Shown here: positions 25,366 to 33,708 of the stretch, piece by piece
Layout of the letters: every line of letters starts with the position of its first letter
Numbering within the stretch: position 1 is the stretch's first letter
Assembly (NCBI GenBank): GCA_020832545.1
Contig: JAFIEK010000003.1
Coordinates: forward strand, 62,001-126,000
Direction of reading: 5' to 3'
Length of the DNA: 64,000 bases
From: Pararhodobacter sp.
Lineage (GTDB): Bacteria; Pseudomonadota; Alphaproteobacteria; Rhodobacterales; Rhodobacteraceae
The notes under the pieces: generated by a model
Told to the model about the DNA's origin: nothing
The model's input: the letters and a program-made list of their open reading frames with translations, nothing else
The model's database searches: none
Made by a program: the position numbers and the translations under genes

Positions 25366-26658
25366 CTAAAGCATCATCATGCCGGGTAGCCACAGCACGA
25401 TACCAGGCATGGCCACGATCAGCGCGATCAGGGTCAGAAGCGCCAGCCAGTACGGCAAAGACGCCCATGCCGCCTGCCCCAACTTGACCTGTCCACCAGT
25501 CATGCCAGTCAACACGAAGATATTCATGCCCACCGGCGGGGTCAGCATGCCGATCTCGATCAGAAGCGTGATCAGCACACCCAGCCAGACCGGGTCATAC
25601 CCCAGCCCCACCAGCAGCGGAAAGACGATGGGCAGGGTCATGATCATCATCGACAGCCCATCAAACATCGTGCCCAGCACGATATAGACCGCCACCACGA
25701 TCAACAGCACACCCAGCGGACCGATCCCCAGCCCGGTGATCTGGCGCAACAGTTCTTGTGGCAGGCCCAAAACACTGATCGACTGCGCCAGCACCACTGC
25801 GCCCATGAACACCATGCCGATCACGCAAAAGGTGACCAGCGTGCTCATCAGCGCCTGAAGGACACCGCGCCAGGTCAGCTCTCCAGCCCAAAAGCCGATG
25901 ACGATCGCCGCCGCAACGCCGACGCCCGCAGATTCCGTCGGCGTGGCAAGACCCGCGAACAGGCTGCCCAGAACCGCGCCGATCAGCGCCAGTAGCGGCC
26001 AGATCCGGCCCAGGCCCAGAAGTGCCCGGCCAAGGCTGATTTCGGGTTTGGCCTCGGGTGCAAGGCGCGGGTTGCGCCAGACCATGAAGGCGATCCAGAG
26101 CATGAACAAAAGGGCCGCCAGCGCGCCGGGCACAATCCCGGCCAGAAACAGCTGACCGATCGAGGTTTCCGTGAAGGCGCCGTAAATCAGCAGGCTCAGG
26201 CTGGGCGGAATCAGCAGCCCCAAAGTGCCGCCCCCTGCCAGACTGCCCACCACCACCGCGCGGTCATATCCGCGCCGCGTCAGTTCCGGGTAAGCCACCG
26301 ACCCCACCGCCGCCGCCACAGCCATGGACGAGCCGCTGACCGCCCCGAACATGCCGCAAACGGCGATATTGGTATGCAACAACCCACCCGGAAGCCGGGC
26401 AAAAACCGGCGACATGGCGCGGTAAACGCTGCGCGCCAGACCTGAAGCCACCAGCAGCTCGCCCAGCAGGATGAACAGCGGAATGGCCGTCAGGGTGAAG
26501 CTGTTGAACGTGTTCCAGACCGCCTGCACGCCCAGACTGGTGGCGCCGCCGGACCAGAAATGCAGGATCGCGAAACCTGTCAGCCCCAGCGCCGATCCCA
26601 GCACCGCGCCGGTCAGCACCGTGCCCAGAAGCGTGCCACCCATCGCCAGCCAGATCAT
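25366..26658 (-). CDS. dctM: TRAP transporter large permease (DctM type)
   Basis: Started at 26658, where ATG overlaps the small-permease stop (ATGA) and GGAG precedes it, the protein has 430 residues and about twelve membrane helices. TRAP large-subunit marks are 'PPSLSLLIYGAFTETSIGQLF' in parts, 'ATPTESAGVGVAAA' and 'GMLTPPVGMNIFVLTG'. It differs clearly in sequence from the large permease at 8913, so it is a separate system. The downstream M24 hydrolase suggests the cargo is hydrolysed after uptake. Confidence 0.95.
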   Translation of the reverse strand: MIWLAMGGTLLGTVLTGAVLGSALGLTGFAILHFWSGGATSLGVQAVWNTFNSFTLTAIPLFILLGELLVASGLARSVYRAMSPVFARLPGGLLHTNIAVCGMFGAVSGSSMAVAAAVGSVAYPELTRRGYDRAVVVGSLAGGGTLGLLIPPSLSLLIYGAFTETSIGQLFLAGIVPGALAALLFMLWIAFMVWRNPRLAPEAKPEISLGRALLGLGRIWPLLALIGAVLGSLFAGLATPTESAGVGVAAAIVIGFWAGELTWRGVLQALMSTLVTFCVIGMVFMGAVVLAQSISVLGLPQELLRQITGLGIGPLGVLLIVVAVYIVLGTMFDGLSMMIMTLPIVFPLLVGLGYDPVWLGVLITLLIEIGMLTPPVGMNIFVLTGMTGGQVKLGQAAWASLPYWLALLTLIALIVAMPGIVLWLPGMMML

Positions 26659-27185
26659 TTGTCGAACTCCGGCGGGGTTTCGGGCAGCACGGCCACGGCT
26701 TCGGGCGGTGGGCGCAGCATCTGCCATGCCGCGACAAGGCCAGCCACGGCAATGCCCGCCGCCATGCCGATCACAAAGGGCGCAAGCTGGATTCGCGCCA
26801 CTTCCGAGCGCAGGTTGAGCATCAGGGTAAACCGTGCATCGGCCAGCGCATCACGAAAAAAAATCGCGGCAAAAGCCACGAAAACCAGTTGCCCCAGCAC
26901 CCAGAAAATCCGGCGCAGCCAGCCGCCGGTCCGCTCATACAGCAGGCCCACACGAATATGGGCATGCGTCGCCAGCACAAAGGGCAAGCCCAGAAAGATG
27001 CAGCTGACCATCATGAGGCCCGCCAGTTCCTCAGTAAAGGCGAAGGGGGCGCCGAAGGCATAGCGCATGACCACCGCCATCACGACAAGCGCAGCCATTC
27101 CCGCTACGCAGGCCGCGCCGAGTGCCGCGAGGGCCCGGGTCACCCAGAAGATGACCCGGTCAGTTCCGGCAGCGAACCGCTCCAT
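26655..27185 (-). CDS. dctQ: TRAP transporter small permease (DctQ type)
   Basis: This 176-residue protein has four membrane helices and the family's short signature 'MRYAFGAPFAFTEELAGLMM' (in parts) after helix 1, then 'FVLATHAHIRVGLLYERTGG' in parts before helix 3. It overlaps the large permease by 4 bases and lies 17 bases after the binding-protein gene, a tightly coupled arrangement unlike the hairpin-separated one of the first TRAP operon. Confidence 0.92.
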   Translation of the reverse strand: MERFAAGTDRVIFWVTRALAALGAACVAGMAALVVMAVVMRYAFGAPFAFTEELAGLMMVSCIFLGLPFVLATHAHIRVGLLYERTGGWLRRIFWVLGQLVFVAFAAIFFRDALADARFTLMLNLRSEVARIQLAPFVIGMAAGIAVAGLVAAWQMLRPPPEAVAVLPETPPEFDK

Positions 27186-27201
27186 CTCTGCCCCGCCTGC
27201 C

Positions 27202-28215
27202 TTAGTCGCCGATCAGCTCTAGAATACGCGCACGGTAAGCCACAGCCGCCTCGCCACCCTCTTCAGACAGGGTCAGCCAGGTTTGTGCCGCAGCGTCGCG
27301 GATGGCGTCCTGATCAGCGTCTGCAAAGTCATCGTACCAGGTTACGCCGGCTTCGGTCAGTTCAGCGCGGGCAGCGGCTTCGGCCTCGGCGTCGCCGTCG
27401 AACTGAAACGATTCCTCCTCCAGCACGTCCAGCGCGCGGTCCAGCGCCTCGCGGTGCTCGGTACTCAGCGCCTCAAGGGTGCGCGCATGGGCGACGATGG
27501 CATAAGGCGCGGGCGGGAAAGGGAAACCCGTATAGACAGCATGCCGTGCCACTTCCTGCAATGAGATCGAGCGGGCAAAGCGTGCGGCGTAAAGCGCACA
27601 ATCGACCACACCGGTCTGAAGCGCCGAATACAGTTCATTCTGCGGGATGATCTGCGCGGCGACGCCCAGTGCGGTGAAGGTTTCCACCTGCTCGCGCGAG
27701 CCGACACGCAGGCGCAGGCGGCGCAGTTCATCAAGACTGCGCACTGGCTCGCGACAGAACAGCGAGGCGTCGATGATCGGCAACGCCATGAACCCCACCA
27801 CCGGAATATTGCGCTGCGCAAAGCCGTCGGTCAGGGCCTCCTGCACGGCCGGAAGAGCGCGCAGATGTTCCTCAGCCGTTGAGACCGAGCCATAAACGTA
27901 AAGGTTCGCCAGATCCGGTGCATCGCGGCCAATGAATGTCGGCCAGATAAAGGCTATCTCGGGCGTGCCGGTCTGCATCCAGCGCAGCGCATCGGCGTCC
28001 TGCAGGTTCATTCCGCCGCCTTCGATCACGTTGATCGTAAAGCTGCCACCCGAGAATTCGGCAACGTTTTCCGCGAGATTGCGGATATGCGCAGATTCGG
28101 GCCGGGTCGGCGCGTAGTTGTTGTTGAAACGCCAGGTGACGTCCTGGGCAAGAACGCCGGTGCTTGTGATGGCGAGGATCGCCGCACCGGCGGCGAGGGT
28201 TGCAAGGTGTTTCAT
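27202..28215 (-). CDS. dctP: TRAP transporter substrate-binding protein (DctP type)
   Basis: The 337-residue protein has a signal peptide ending about 'GVLA' (residue 23), then 'QDVTWRFNNNYAPTRPESAHIRNLAENV' in pieces, the usual DctP opening. The substrate-clamping arginine region appears as 'LRRLRLRVGSREQVETF', and 'ALQTGVVDCALYAARFA' is the following family segment. An AGGAG site precedes the ATG. It starts the TRAP operon that continues into the M24 hydrolase. The cargo probably carries a carboxylate; identity unknown. Confidence 0.92.
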   Translation of the reverse strand: MKHLATLAAGAAILAITSTGVLAQDVTWRFNNNYAPTRPESAHIRNLAENVAEFSGGSFTINVIEGGGMNLQDADALRWMQTGTPEIAFIWPTFIGRDAPDLANLYVYGSVSTAEEHLRALPAVQEALTDGFAQRNIPVVGFMALPIIDASLFCREPVRSLDELRRLRLRVGSREQVETFTALGVAAQIIPQNELYSALQTGVVDCALYAARFARSISLQEVARHAVYTGFPFPPAPYAIVAHARTLEALSTEHREALDRALDVLEEESFQFDGDAEAEAAARAELTEAGVTWYDDFADADQDAIRDAAAQTWLTLSEEGGEAAVAYRARILELIGD

Positions 28216-28337
28216 GGGATCTCCTGCTGTTGGGAATATGTGAATGCGCTATGGCCGGTTTGCCGTGGCTTTGCGTCACGCGACGGTTGCTGCGTTTGGC
28301 ACTTATGGTGGAGCATTCTAACCGCCGCCGCAAGGGC

Positions 28338-29777
28338 TTACGCGGCCCGCCCGCCCCCCGCCAGCGGTGTGAAAATGGCGCGCGACGGGTCGCAGCGGTA
28401 GTGATGCATCAGGTCCGGCGCGGCATCGGCGAGGGCGGCGACGCTGTCAAGAATGTAGTCCACCTTGTCGTCACTCATCAGAACACTGAGGTTAAGGCGC
28501 GTGAACCCCGGCTTGGCCATTTCATCACCTGCAAGAATGGCGGCGCGCAGCCGGTCTGATTGCGCCGGGTCGATATCCAGCAGCCGGTGCACGTAAGGCC
28601 CGGCGCAGGCACATCCACCGCGCGCCTGAATGCCATAGAGGTCGCTCAGCATCCGGGTGACAAGCTGCTGATGGACATACCCGCCCCGCCCGTCGCGCAC
28701 CCGGAACGAGGCCACCGGCAGCCCGGCCAGCCCCGGCGCCCCCAAGAGCGCGATACGCGGGTGACCGCGCCAAGCGCCTTCGATCCGGGCGCAAAGGGCG
28801 GTATAGCGGCGATCCATATAGTCCTGCCCGATGGCTTGCTTGACCATAAAGACCAGTGCAGCGCGGATATCGCCAGGCACATTGGGCGTGCCGGCCTCTT
28901 CTCGGGTCTCAAGGCTGGCAACGTAATCATGCCCGCCCGGCGAGACAAAGCGCACGGTCCCGCCACCGGGCTGGCTGGGGCTGGCTCGTCGCACCGCGTC
29001 ATGGCGCAGGATCATCACGCCTGATGCCCCCGGCCCGCCCGGAAACTTGTGCGGCGACAGGGCGATGGCATCAATCTGCGCATCCGGGGCCGGGGTCATG
29101 GCGATGGGCAGATAGGGCGCGCCGCCCGCGTAATCCCAGACCATCAACGCCCCGGCGGCCTTGACCTGCCGGGTCAGCCCTGTGACATCAGCCACGATCC
29201 CGGTGATGTTCGATGCCGCCGAGAAAGCGCAGATCACCGGGCCATCGCTGATCAGCAATTGCGCCAGTTGCGCTCTGTCCGGCCCGCCATCGGGCGCTTC
29301 ATCCAGCGCGATCACCTCGGCACCGCTTTCGCGCCACGGCAGGATGTTGGAGTGATGCTCATACGGGCCCAGCAGCACCCGCACCCCAGGCCCCGCCCCC
29401 AGAAGCGCCACCAGCCGGTTGATCCCGGCCGTCGCCCCTGCCCCGCAAAACACCACCGCATGATCATCGCCCGCGCCGCACGCCACGGCCACCACGGCCC
29501 GCGCGGCACGCCGAAGCCGGGTCATGAAGGCACCGCAATACGAGGCCTCGGTATGGCTGTTGGCGTAGTAGGGCAAGACATGCTCCAGCATGAAGCGCTC
29601 AACCGGCATCAATGCGCGCCCTGACGCCGTGTAATCGGCATAGACCAATGGGCGCGGGCCGAACGGGCCATCGATCATCACACCGTCACCGATCAGCCCG
29701 CCTTGCAGGGTGGCCAGCGGGTCGTCGGTGGACAGCATAGCATGGAAGGCGGCGAAGGGGTTTTGGGTGTCGAGCAT
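28338..29777 (-). CDS. Class V aminotransferase / cysteine-desulfurase-like PLP enzyme
   Basis: A 479-residue PLP-dependent fold-type I protein. The PLP lysine is in 'ALSPHKFPGGPG' (about residue 240) and the cofactor-binding aspartate in 'LMVWDYAGGAP'. A cysteine-rich loop 'GGCACAGPYVHRLL' near 400 resembles the active-site cysteine region of desulfurases. 'SHTEASYCGAFMTRLR' marks the subgroup. The start is taken at ATG 29777; a TTG at 29810 is possible. It is divergent from an Lrp-type regulator and runs toward the TRAP operon, 122 bases away. The amino donor or sulfur role is undetermined. Confidence 0.82.
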   Translation of the reverse strand: MLDTQNPFAAFHAMLSTDDPLATLQGGLIGDGVMIDGPFGPRPLVYADYTASGRALMPVERFMLEHVLPYYANSHTEASYCGAFMTRLRRAARAVVAVACGAGDDHAVVFCGAGATAGINRLVALLGAGPGVRVLLGPYEHHSNILPWRESGAEVIALDEAPDGGPDRAQLAQLLISDGPVICAFSAASNITGIVADVTGLTRQVKAAGALMVWDYAGGAPYLPIAMTPAPDAQIDAIALSPHKFPGGPGASGVMILRHDAVRRASPSQPGGGTVRFVSPGGHDYVASLETREEAGTPNVPGDIRAALVFMVKQAIGQDYMDRRYTALCARIEGAWRGHPRIALLGAPGLAGLPVASFRVRDGRGGYVHQQLVTRMLSDLYGIQARGGCACAGPYVHRLLDIDPAQSDRLRAAILAGDEMAKPGFTRLNLSVLMSDDKVDYILDSVAALADAAPDLMHHYRCDPSRAIFTPLAGGGRAA

Positions 29778-29884
29778 GGCTTGATCCACAAAAAAAGGGT
29801 GATGCGGCAAGATTACCCTGTTTGCTGCGGAGAATTATCCCAAACTTCTTGAACGATCGCCCTTGTTGTTGTCATATGATCGGT

Positions 29885-30358
29885 ATGAGCGAAAAAATAG
29901 ATGAAATTGATATTCGCATCTTGAACACCCTTCAAGGCGATGCCAGCCTGTCCCAGCGCGAACTGGCTGAGCGGGTGGGCCTGTCGCAGAACGCCTGCTG
30001 GCGGCGGTTGCAGCGGTTGCAGGGCGCGGGTGTGCTGAAGGGCACACGGGCGCTGGTCGACCTGGGCGCGCTGGGGCTGGACCTGACGATCTTTGTGATG
30101 ATCCGCACGCGGCACCATTCGCGCGACTGGTCGGACCGCTTTGCGCGTCATGTCGCCAGCCTGCCCGAGGTGATGGATTGCCACCGCATCGGCGGGGATT
30201 GGGATTACATGCTGAAGGTCGTCACCCGCGGCATGGCAGGGTATGACAGCTTTTATCAGCGACTAATCACCGGGTTTGAGTTTGACACAGTGACGGGGCT
30301 GTTTTCCATGGAAGGAATTCTGGAAAACCGCGCCGTCGATCTGAATCGCGTGCCCTGA
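29885..30358 (+). CDS. Lrp/AsnC-family transcription regulator
   Basis: The 157-residue product has the N-terminal helix-turn-helix of Lrp proteins ('EIDIRILNTLQGDASLSQRELAERVG' in parts, then 'LSQNACWRRLQRLQGAGVLKG') and a C-terminal RAM effector domain ('GGDWDYMLKVVTRGMAGYDSFY' in parts). Two ATG codons nine bases apart are possible; the second gives the standard family length. It is divergent from the PLP enzyme, across about 100 bases, so it most likely controls that gene in response to an amino acid. Confidence 0.92.
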   Translation: MSEKIDEIDIRILNTLQGDASLSQRELAERVGLSQNACWRRLQRLQGAGVLKGTRALVDLGALGLDLTIFVMIRTRHHSRDWSDRFARHVASLPEVMDCHRIGGDWDYMLKVVTRGMAGYDSFYQRLITGFEFDTVTGLFSMEGILENRAVDLNRVP

Positions 30359-30451
30359 GCGCGCGCATCACGGCCAGCCAGCCCGACTTGCGCAACCAGA
30401 TCCAGCCGCAAGGGAAACCGCCAGCATAGTCGCGCAAGGACGCAATCAACG

Positions 30452-30625
30452 CCGTTTGGCTATGGCGTGGTGATCACCAATCTGGGCAGGGTACTGGCTC
30501 CTCCCGCCATTGGGCAGCTGCCTGATCTCAGCGGCAGCTTTGCGCTGGTCCTGATAGTCACAGCAGCAACAAGCTGACTGGCATGGGCATTGCTGCGGCT
30601 TGGTCGCTTCAAAGCAACTGACGGT
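30452..30625 (+). pseudogene. Possible C-terminal remnant of an MFS-type transporter
   Basis: In the 316-base gap between the Lrp gene and the methyltransferase, one frame reads 'FGYGVVITNLGRVLAPPAIG', 'QLPDLSGSFALVLIVTAATS', a stop at 30575, and then 'LAWALLRLGRF'. This has the look of the last one or two helices of a major-facilitator protein, but no start or earlier helices remain. The identification rests on hydrophobicity and phrase-like similarity only. Confidence 0.35.
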
Positions 30626-30674
30626 CCGGTTAAGCCCCCGCGCGCAACGGCCCGGCGATGTGAACCCAAGCAGA

Positions 30675-31313
30675 TCATACCTTTCGCGCCACAATGAACG
30701 GGCGGGCGTCCTTGCCCTTGGTGGCATGGGCCTCGGTGGTCAGGATCTCAAATCCCGCCCCCTCGATCAACCGGGCCAGCCTTTCGCCATCCAGCACCGT
30801 GACATGCGGTGCCAGCCCCACCGCACGCATCACCGGCAACATGACACTGCGGATGAGGATGTTCATCTCGCCAAGGCAGGGGGTCTTGGTGATGAACAGT
30901 CCCCCGGGGCGGATCAGAGCATGGATCTGGCGCAACGTGTCCTGCGGCCCCCGGACGAGATGCAGATAATTGAACCCGAGGACGGCATCATAATCGGCGG
31001 GTTCAGCGGCGATGCTTTGCGCCGTCGCCGCCTGAAAACTGAGGCCCGAAACCGGGCTGGCCATGGCCTTTTCTTGCGCGATGGCAATCATTTTCGGCGA
31101 CAGATCCGTGGCGAGGTAGCTTTGCACGCCCGGCGCAAGCCGCAGGGCGGTTGATCCGGTGCCGCAGCCCAGCTCTAGCACCCGGTCGCCTGCGTGCAAT
31201 AGCGCGCGCGTGCGCTCCAGAGTGCGCTCATACCCGCCTTGATCCGAAATCTTTGCCTTCGCATACCGGCGTGAAACCCGGTCCCAGAAACGGGCATCTC
31301 CTGTCGTGGTCAT
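30675..31313 (-). CDS. Class I SAM-dependent methyltransferase
   Basis: Started at 31313 after AAGGAG, the protein has 212 residues. Motif I is 'VLELGCGTGSTALRLAPG' near residue 45, followed by 'YLATDLSPKMIAIA' (motif II acidic region) and 'PADYDAVLGFNYLHLV' (motif IV). The frame is open far upstream but that part is opposite the LysR gene. The closest general type is the UbiE/arsenite- or small-molecule methyltransferase group; the acceptor is unknown. It is divergent from a LysR regulator with an 11-bp inverted repeat between them. Confidence 0.88.
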   Translation of the reverse strand: MTTTGDARFWDRVSRRYAKAKISDQGGYERTLERTRALLHAGDRVLELGCGTGSTALRLAPGVQSYLATDLSPKMIAIAQEKAMASPVSGLSFQAATAQSIAAEPADYDAVLGFNYLHLVRGPQDTLRQIHALIRPGGLFITKTPCLGEMNILIRSVMLPVMRAVGLAPHVTVLDGERLARLIEGAGFEILTTEAHATKGKDARPFIVARKV

Positions 31314-31343
31314 CTGGCAGTCTCCTTTTCGCTCTTTGGCATA

Positions 31344-31400
31344 GCATATGCGTAAGAGCAGGCAATTGCCGAAAAACGGAACCATGATATACGCATATGC
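31344..31400. promoter_or_regulatory. Inverted repeat between methyltransferase and LysR genes
   Basis: GCATATGCGTA at 31344-31354 is perfectly mirrored by TACGCATATGC at 31390-31400, 35 bases apart, and each arm contains the palindrome GCATATGC. The second arm ends directly at the LysR start codon and the first lies 31 bases upstream of the methyltransferase start. Placement suggests autorepression and divergent control by the LysR protein. Confidence 0.65.
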
Positions 31401-32279
31401 ATGAGAGAGGTTGATTGGAATCAGCTCCGTGCATTCCATGCGACGGCGACGACCGGGTCGCTGTCGGCGGCAGCGCGTCAGCTTGGCCTGACGCAGCCCA
31501 CCATGTCGCGCCAGATCGCCGCACTTGAGGCCGGTCTGGGCGTGGATCTGTTTGACCGGGTGGGCCGCAAACTGGTGCTGACGCTGATCGGCGCAGAGCT
31601 GCGCGACCGCATTGCCATGATGGCCGATGCGGCAGAGTCCGTGCCACTGGTCGTCAATGGCCGTGTGGATGAGATCAGGGGCCGGGTCTGCATCTCGGCG
31701 ACCGACACCTATGCCGCGTATATCCTGCCTGAAATGGTGCAACGTATCCGGGCTGAGGCGCCTGAAATCACCATAGTTATCGCCGCGTCGAACGAGGTGA
31801 GCGACCTGCACCGCCGCGAGGCCGATATCGCGATCCGCCACCTGCCGCCCGCGCGCCCCGGGCTGGTCGGGGATCATCTGTGCGACACACAGGCGTATTT
31901 CTACGCAGCCGAGGCATGGATCGCACACAACGGCCACCCGTCCAGCCCCGCCGATCTGGCGGGCATGGGCATGATCGCGATGGACGATGCCGCGCGTTTT
32001 GCCAGCTATCTGCAAGACATAGGCATTCCGATGGAGGTGGCCGATTTCAGGCTGGTGTCAGATTCGTCCGTGGTGATCTGGGAGATGGTCCGGCGGGCGA
32101 TGGGCGTTGCACCGATGCTGCGCGAAGTTGCCGAACGGACGCCGGGTGTGGTGCGGCTGCTGCCCGGTATGCCGCCGATTGTGGTGCCGATATGGTTGGT
32201 GACACATGAAGATCTGCAACTCAGCCCGCGAATCCGCGTGGTCCAAAGGATACTGGCTGAAGGCCTGTCGGGCGTGTAG
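31401..32279 (+). CDS. LysR-family transcription regulator
   Basis: The 292-residue protein has the LysR helix-turn-helix in the first 65 residues ('LRAFHATATTGSLSAAARQLG', 'TQPTMSRQIAALEAGLGVDLF' in parts) and a periplasmic-binding-like effector domain after it. The start ATG directly abuts a repeat arm and lacks a clear ribosome site. The 'RAFHATATTGSLSAAA' wording fits the subgroup that controls adjacent oxidoreductases or methyltransferases. It probably regulates the divergent methyltransferase and itself. Confidence 0.92.
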   Translation: MREVDWNQLRAFHATATTGSLSAAARQLGLTQPTMSRQIAALEAGLGVDLFDRVGRKLVLTLIGAELRDRIAMMADAAESVPLVVNGRVDEIRGRVCISATDTYAAYILPEMVQRIRAEAPEITIVIAASNEVSDLHRREADIAIRHLPPARPGLVGDHLCDTQAYFYAAEAWIAHNGHPSSPADLAGMGMIAMDDAARFASYLQDIGIPMEVADFRLVSDSSVVIWEMVRRAMGVAPMLREVAERTPGVVRLLPGMPPIVVPIWLVTHEDLQLSPRIRVVQRILAEGLSGV

Positions 32280-32294
32280 CGCCGCACGGGGCGC

Positions 32295-32972
32295 TTACAG
32301 CCGGGCCAGGTAGTTCTGGAAACGTCGCCCTTGCCTGAGGCGGAACCTCTCGCCAGTGTCATCCAGCGCGCCTGTTCTGTCCAACCGGAAATTGCGGAAG
32401 TCATCTGCGGTTTCACACCACGCTGTCAGCAACCACACATCGTCAAACAGCGTAAGCCCCAGCGGATGAATGCGTCGCGTACTCTTGCGCCCGTCAAGGC
32501 TGCGATAGGCAAGCTGCATGATCCGGCGCTCACGTATCGCAGCGCGGGCAATAGACCCCCACTGATCCGCCAACCCGTCAGCCGACCGGTTGCGCGCCAC
32601 GGCCAGAAGGGTCAGGTTCTGAAACCGCGCGCCCTCCTCGTCCCCCAATGCCGCAGCCACCTTGCCGATCACGCGCTCGGCCGGTTCGCGCAGCCCGCCA
32701 CCGCGTCGGGCCATCAGCAGGCGCAGACCCAGCATGATTGCCTCCATCTCCTCAGCGTCGAACTGAAGCGGGGGCAGGAAATACCCCGGCTCAAGCTGAT
32801 ACCCAATGCCGGATTCACCCCTTACCGGTGCGCCCATTGCCTGAAGGCTGGCAATATCCCGATAGATGGTGCGCGGCGATACCCCCAGCCGCTGCGCCAG
32901 TACCTCGGCCGAGACGGGCAGGCGGGCCGTGCGCAGGTGATCCAGTAGGGCAAACAGACGAAGGGTTTTCAT
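32295..32972 (-). CDS. YafY-type HTH/WYL-domain transcription regulator
   Basis: The 225-residue protein opens with a DeoR-like HTH ('ALLDHLRTARLPVSAEVLA', 'RLGVSPRTIYRDIASLQAMG') and continues into a WYL ligand-sensing domain ('RERRIMQLAYRSLDGRKSTRRIHPLG' in parts, 'VWLLTAWCETADDFRNFRLDR' in parts). Here the WYL strand reads 'WLL'. Such proteins repress or activate neighbouring genes on binding a small molecule or nucleic acid. It is divergent from the next gene, with a large perfect inverted repeat 13 bases ahead of its start codon. Confidence 0.92.
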   Translation of the reverse strand: MKTLRLFALLDHLRTARLPVSAEVLAQRLGVSPRTIYRDIASLQAMGAPVRGESGIGYQLEPGYFLPPLQFDAEEMEAIMLGLRLLMARRGGGLREPAERVIGKVAAALGDEEGARFQNLTLLAVARNRSADGLADQWGSIARAAIRERRIMQLAYRSLDGRKSTRRIHPLGLTLFDDVWLLTAWCETADDFRNFRLDRTGALDDTGERFRLRQGRRFQNYLARL

Positions 32973-32985
32973 GCGGTCGGTCTAT

Positions 32986-33020
32986 ACCACACCCCTGACA
33001 TGATCTGTCAGGGGTGTGGT
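32986..33020. promoter_or_regulatory. Perfect 15-bp inverted repeat, likely operator of the WYL regulator
   Basis: ACCACACCCCTGACA at 32986-33000 and TGTCAGGGGTGTGGT at 33006-33020 match in all 15 positions with a 5-base centre. The element occupies the short divergent promoter gap between the YafY-type gene and the gene at 33063. A dimeric repressor controlling both directions is the simplest reading; an RNA hairpin in either leader is also possible. Confidence 0.7.
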
Positions 33021-33062
33021 GCAGGAAAGGCGACACGACCAGCACAAAAGGAACCACCTGCA

Positions 33063-33659
33063 ATGACTCAACCCTGTCTCGAAATTGTAACCTACAAAGT
33101 CAGCGCCGGCGATGAGGCCGATCACCAGCGCGAACAGGCTGCGCAGCGCGCCGCCCGGCTGGCGGGCTTTTCCGGCTGGCTGGCGCTCAGCGGCGGGACA
33201 AACCGCGAGGCGCGCGCCGACATGGTTGTCTGGCGTAGCCGGGACGCTGCCGAAGCGGCGGCAAAGGTTGTCGGTGACGGCGATGACTTTGCAGACTTCC
33301 GCGCCACCATTACCGAATTCGGGGGCATGGGGCATTTCGCGCTGCCCGCCGGGGCGCTGGCGTTTATGCAGGCCGGGGACGGGATGGAACTGGGGCGCTT
33401 CCGGTTGCGCCCGGGCGTAACGGACGCGGCAATCAGGGCGGCGCATACACGGATGGTCACGCAGCATCTGTCGCAGCAACCGGGCTGGCGCGGGCAGCGG
33501 CTGGTGCATTTGCAGGATGGCACCTGGCTCGACCTCGCTTTCGCGGCAAGCGAGGCCGAAGCGCAGGCCATTTGTGCAAGCTGGACTGGCAACCCCGAGT
33601 GTGATGCGTTTCTTGAGTTGATCGAGCCATTGAGCATGGAGTTTGGCACCGTGGCCTGA
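33063..33659 (+). CDS. Hypothetical protein, possibly dimeric alpha/beta-barrel-like
   Basis: The 198-residue product starts after AAGGAACC. It consists of two similar halves, each with 'EIVTYKVSAGDEADHQREQAA' / 'ELGRFRLRPGVTDAAIRAAHTRM'-like openings and a later 'DMVVWRSRDAAEAAAK' / 'LDLAFAASEAEAQAI'-like segment (all given in part). This looks like a tandem ferredoxin-fold (ABM/dabb-type) repeat, a fold that binds small hydrophobic molecules or haem. Placed divergently from the WYL regulator, it is the likely target of the inverted repeat. Function unknown. Confidence 0.75.
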   Translation: MTQPCLEIVTYKVSAGDEADHQREQAAQRAARLAGFSGWLALSGGTNREARADMVVWRSRDAAEAAAKVVGDGDDFADFRATITEFGGMGHFALPAGALAFMQAGDGMELGRFRLRPGVTDAAIRAAHTRMVTQHLSQQPGWRGQRLVHLQDGTWLDLAFAASEAEAQAICASWTGNPECDAFLELIEPLSMEFGTVA

Positions 33660-33708
33660 CAGGTCGGTTGATCAGGCTGGGACAACGCCCGTCAGCTCAA
33701 ATGCGCAA

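Noticed and set aside
30675-32015. Extended 446-codon reading of the methyltransferase gene
   Set aside because: The upstream part is antisense to the LysR gene; the start at 31313 has AAGGAG and standard length.
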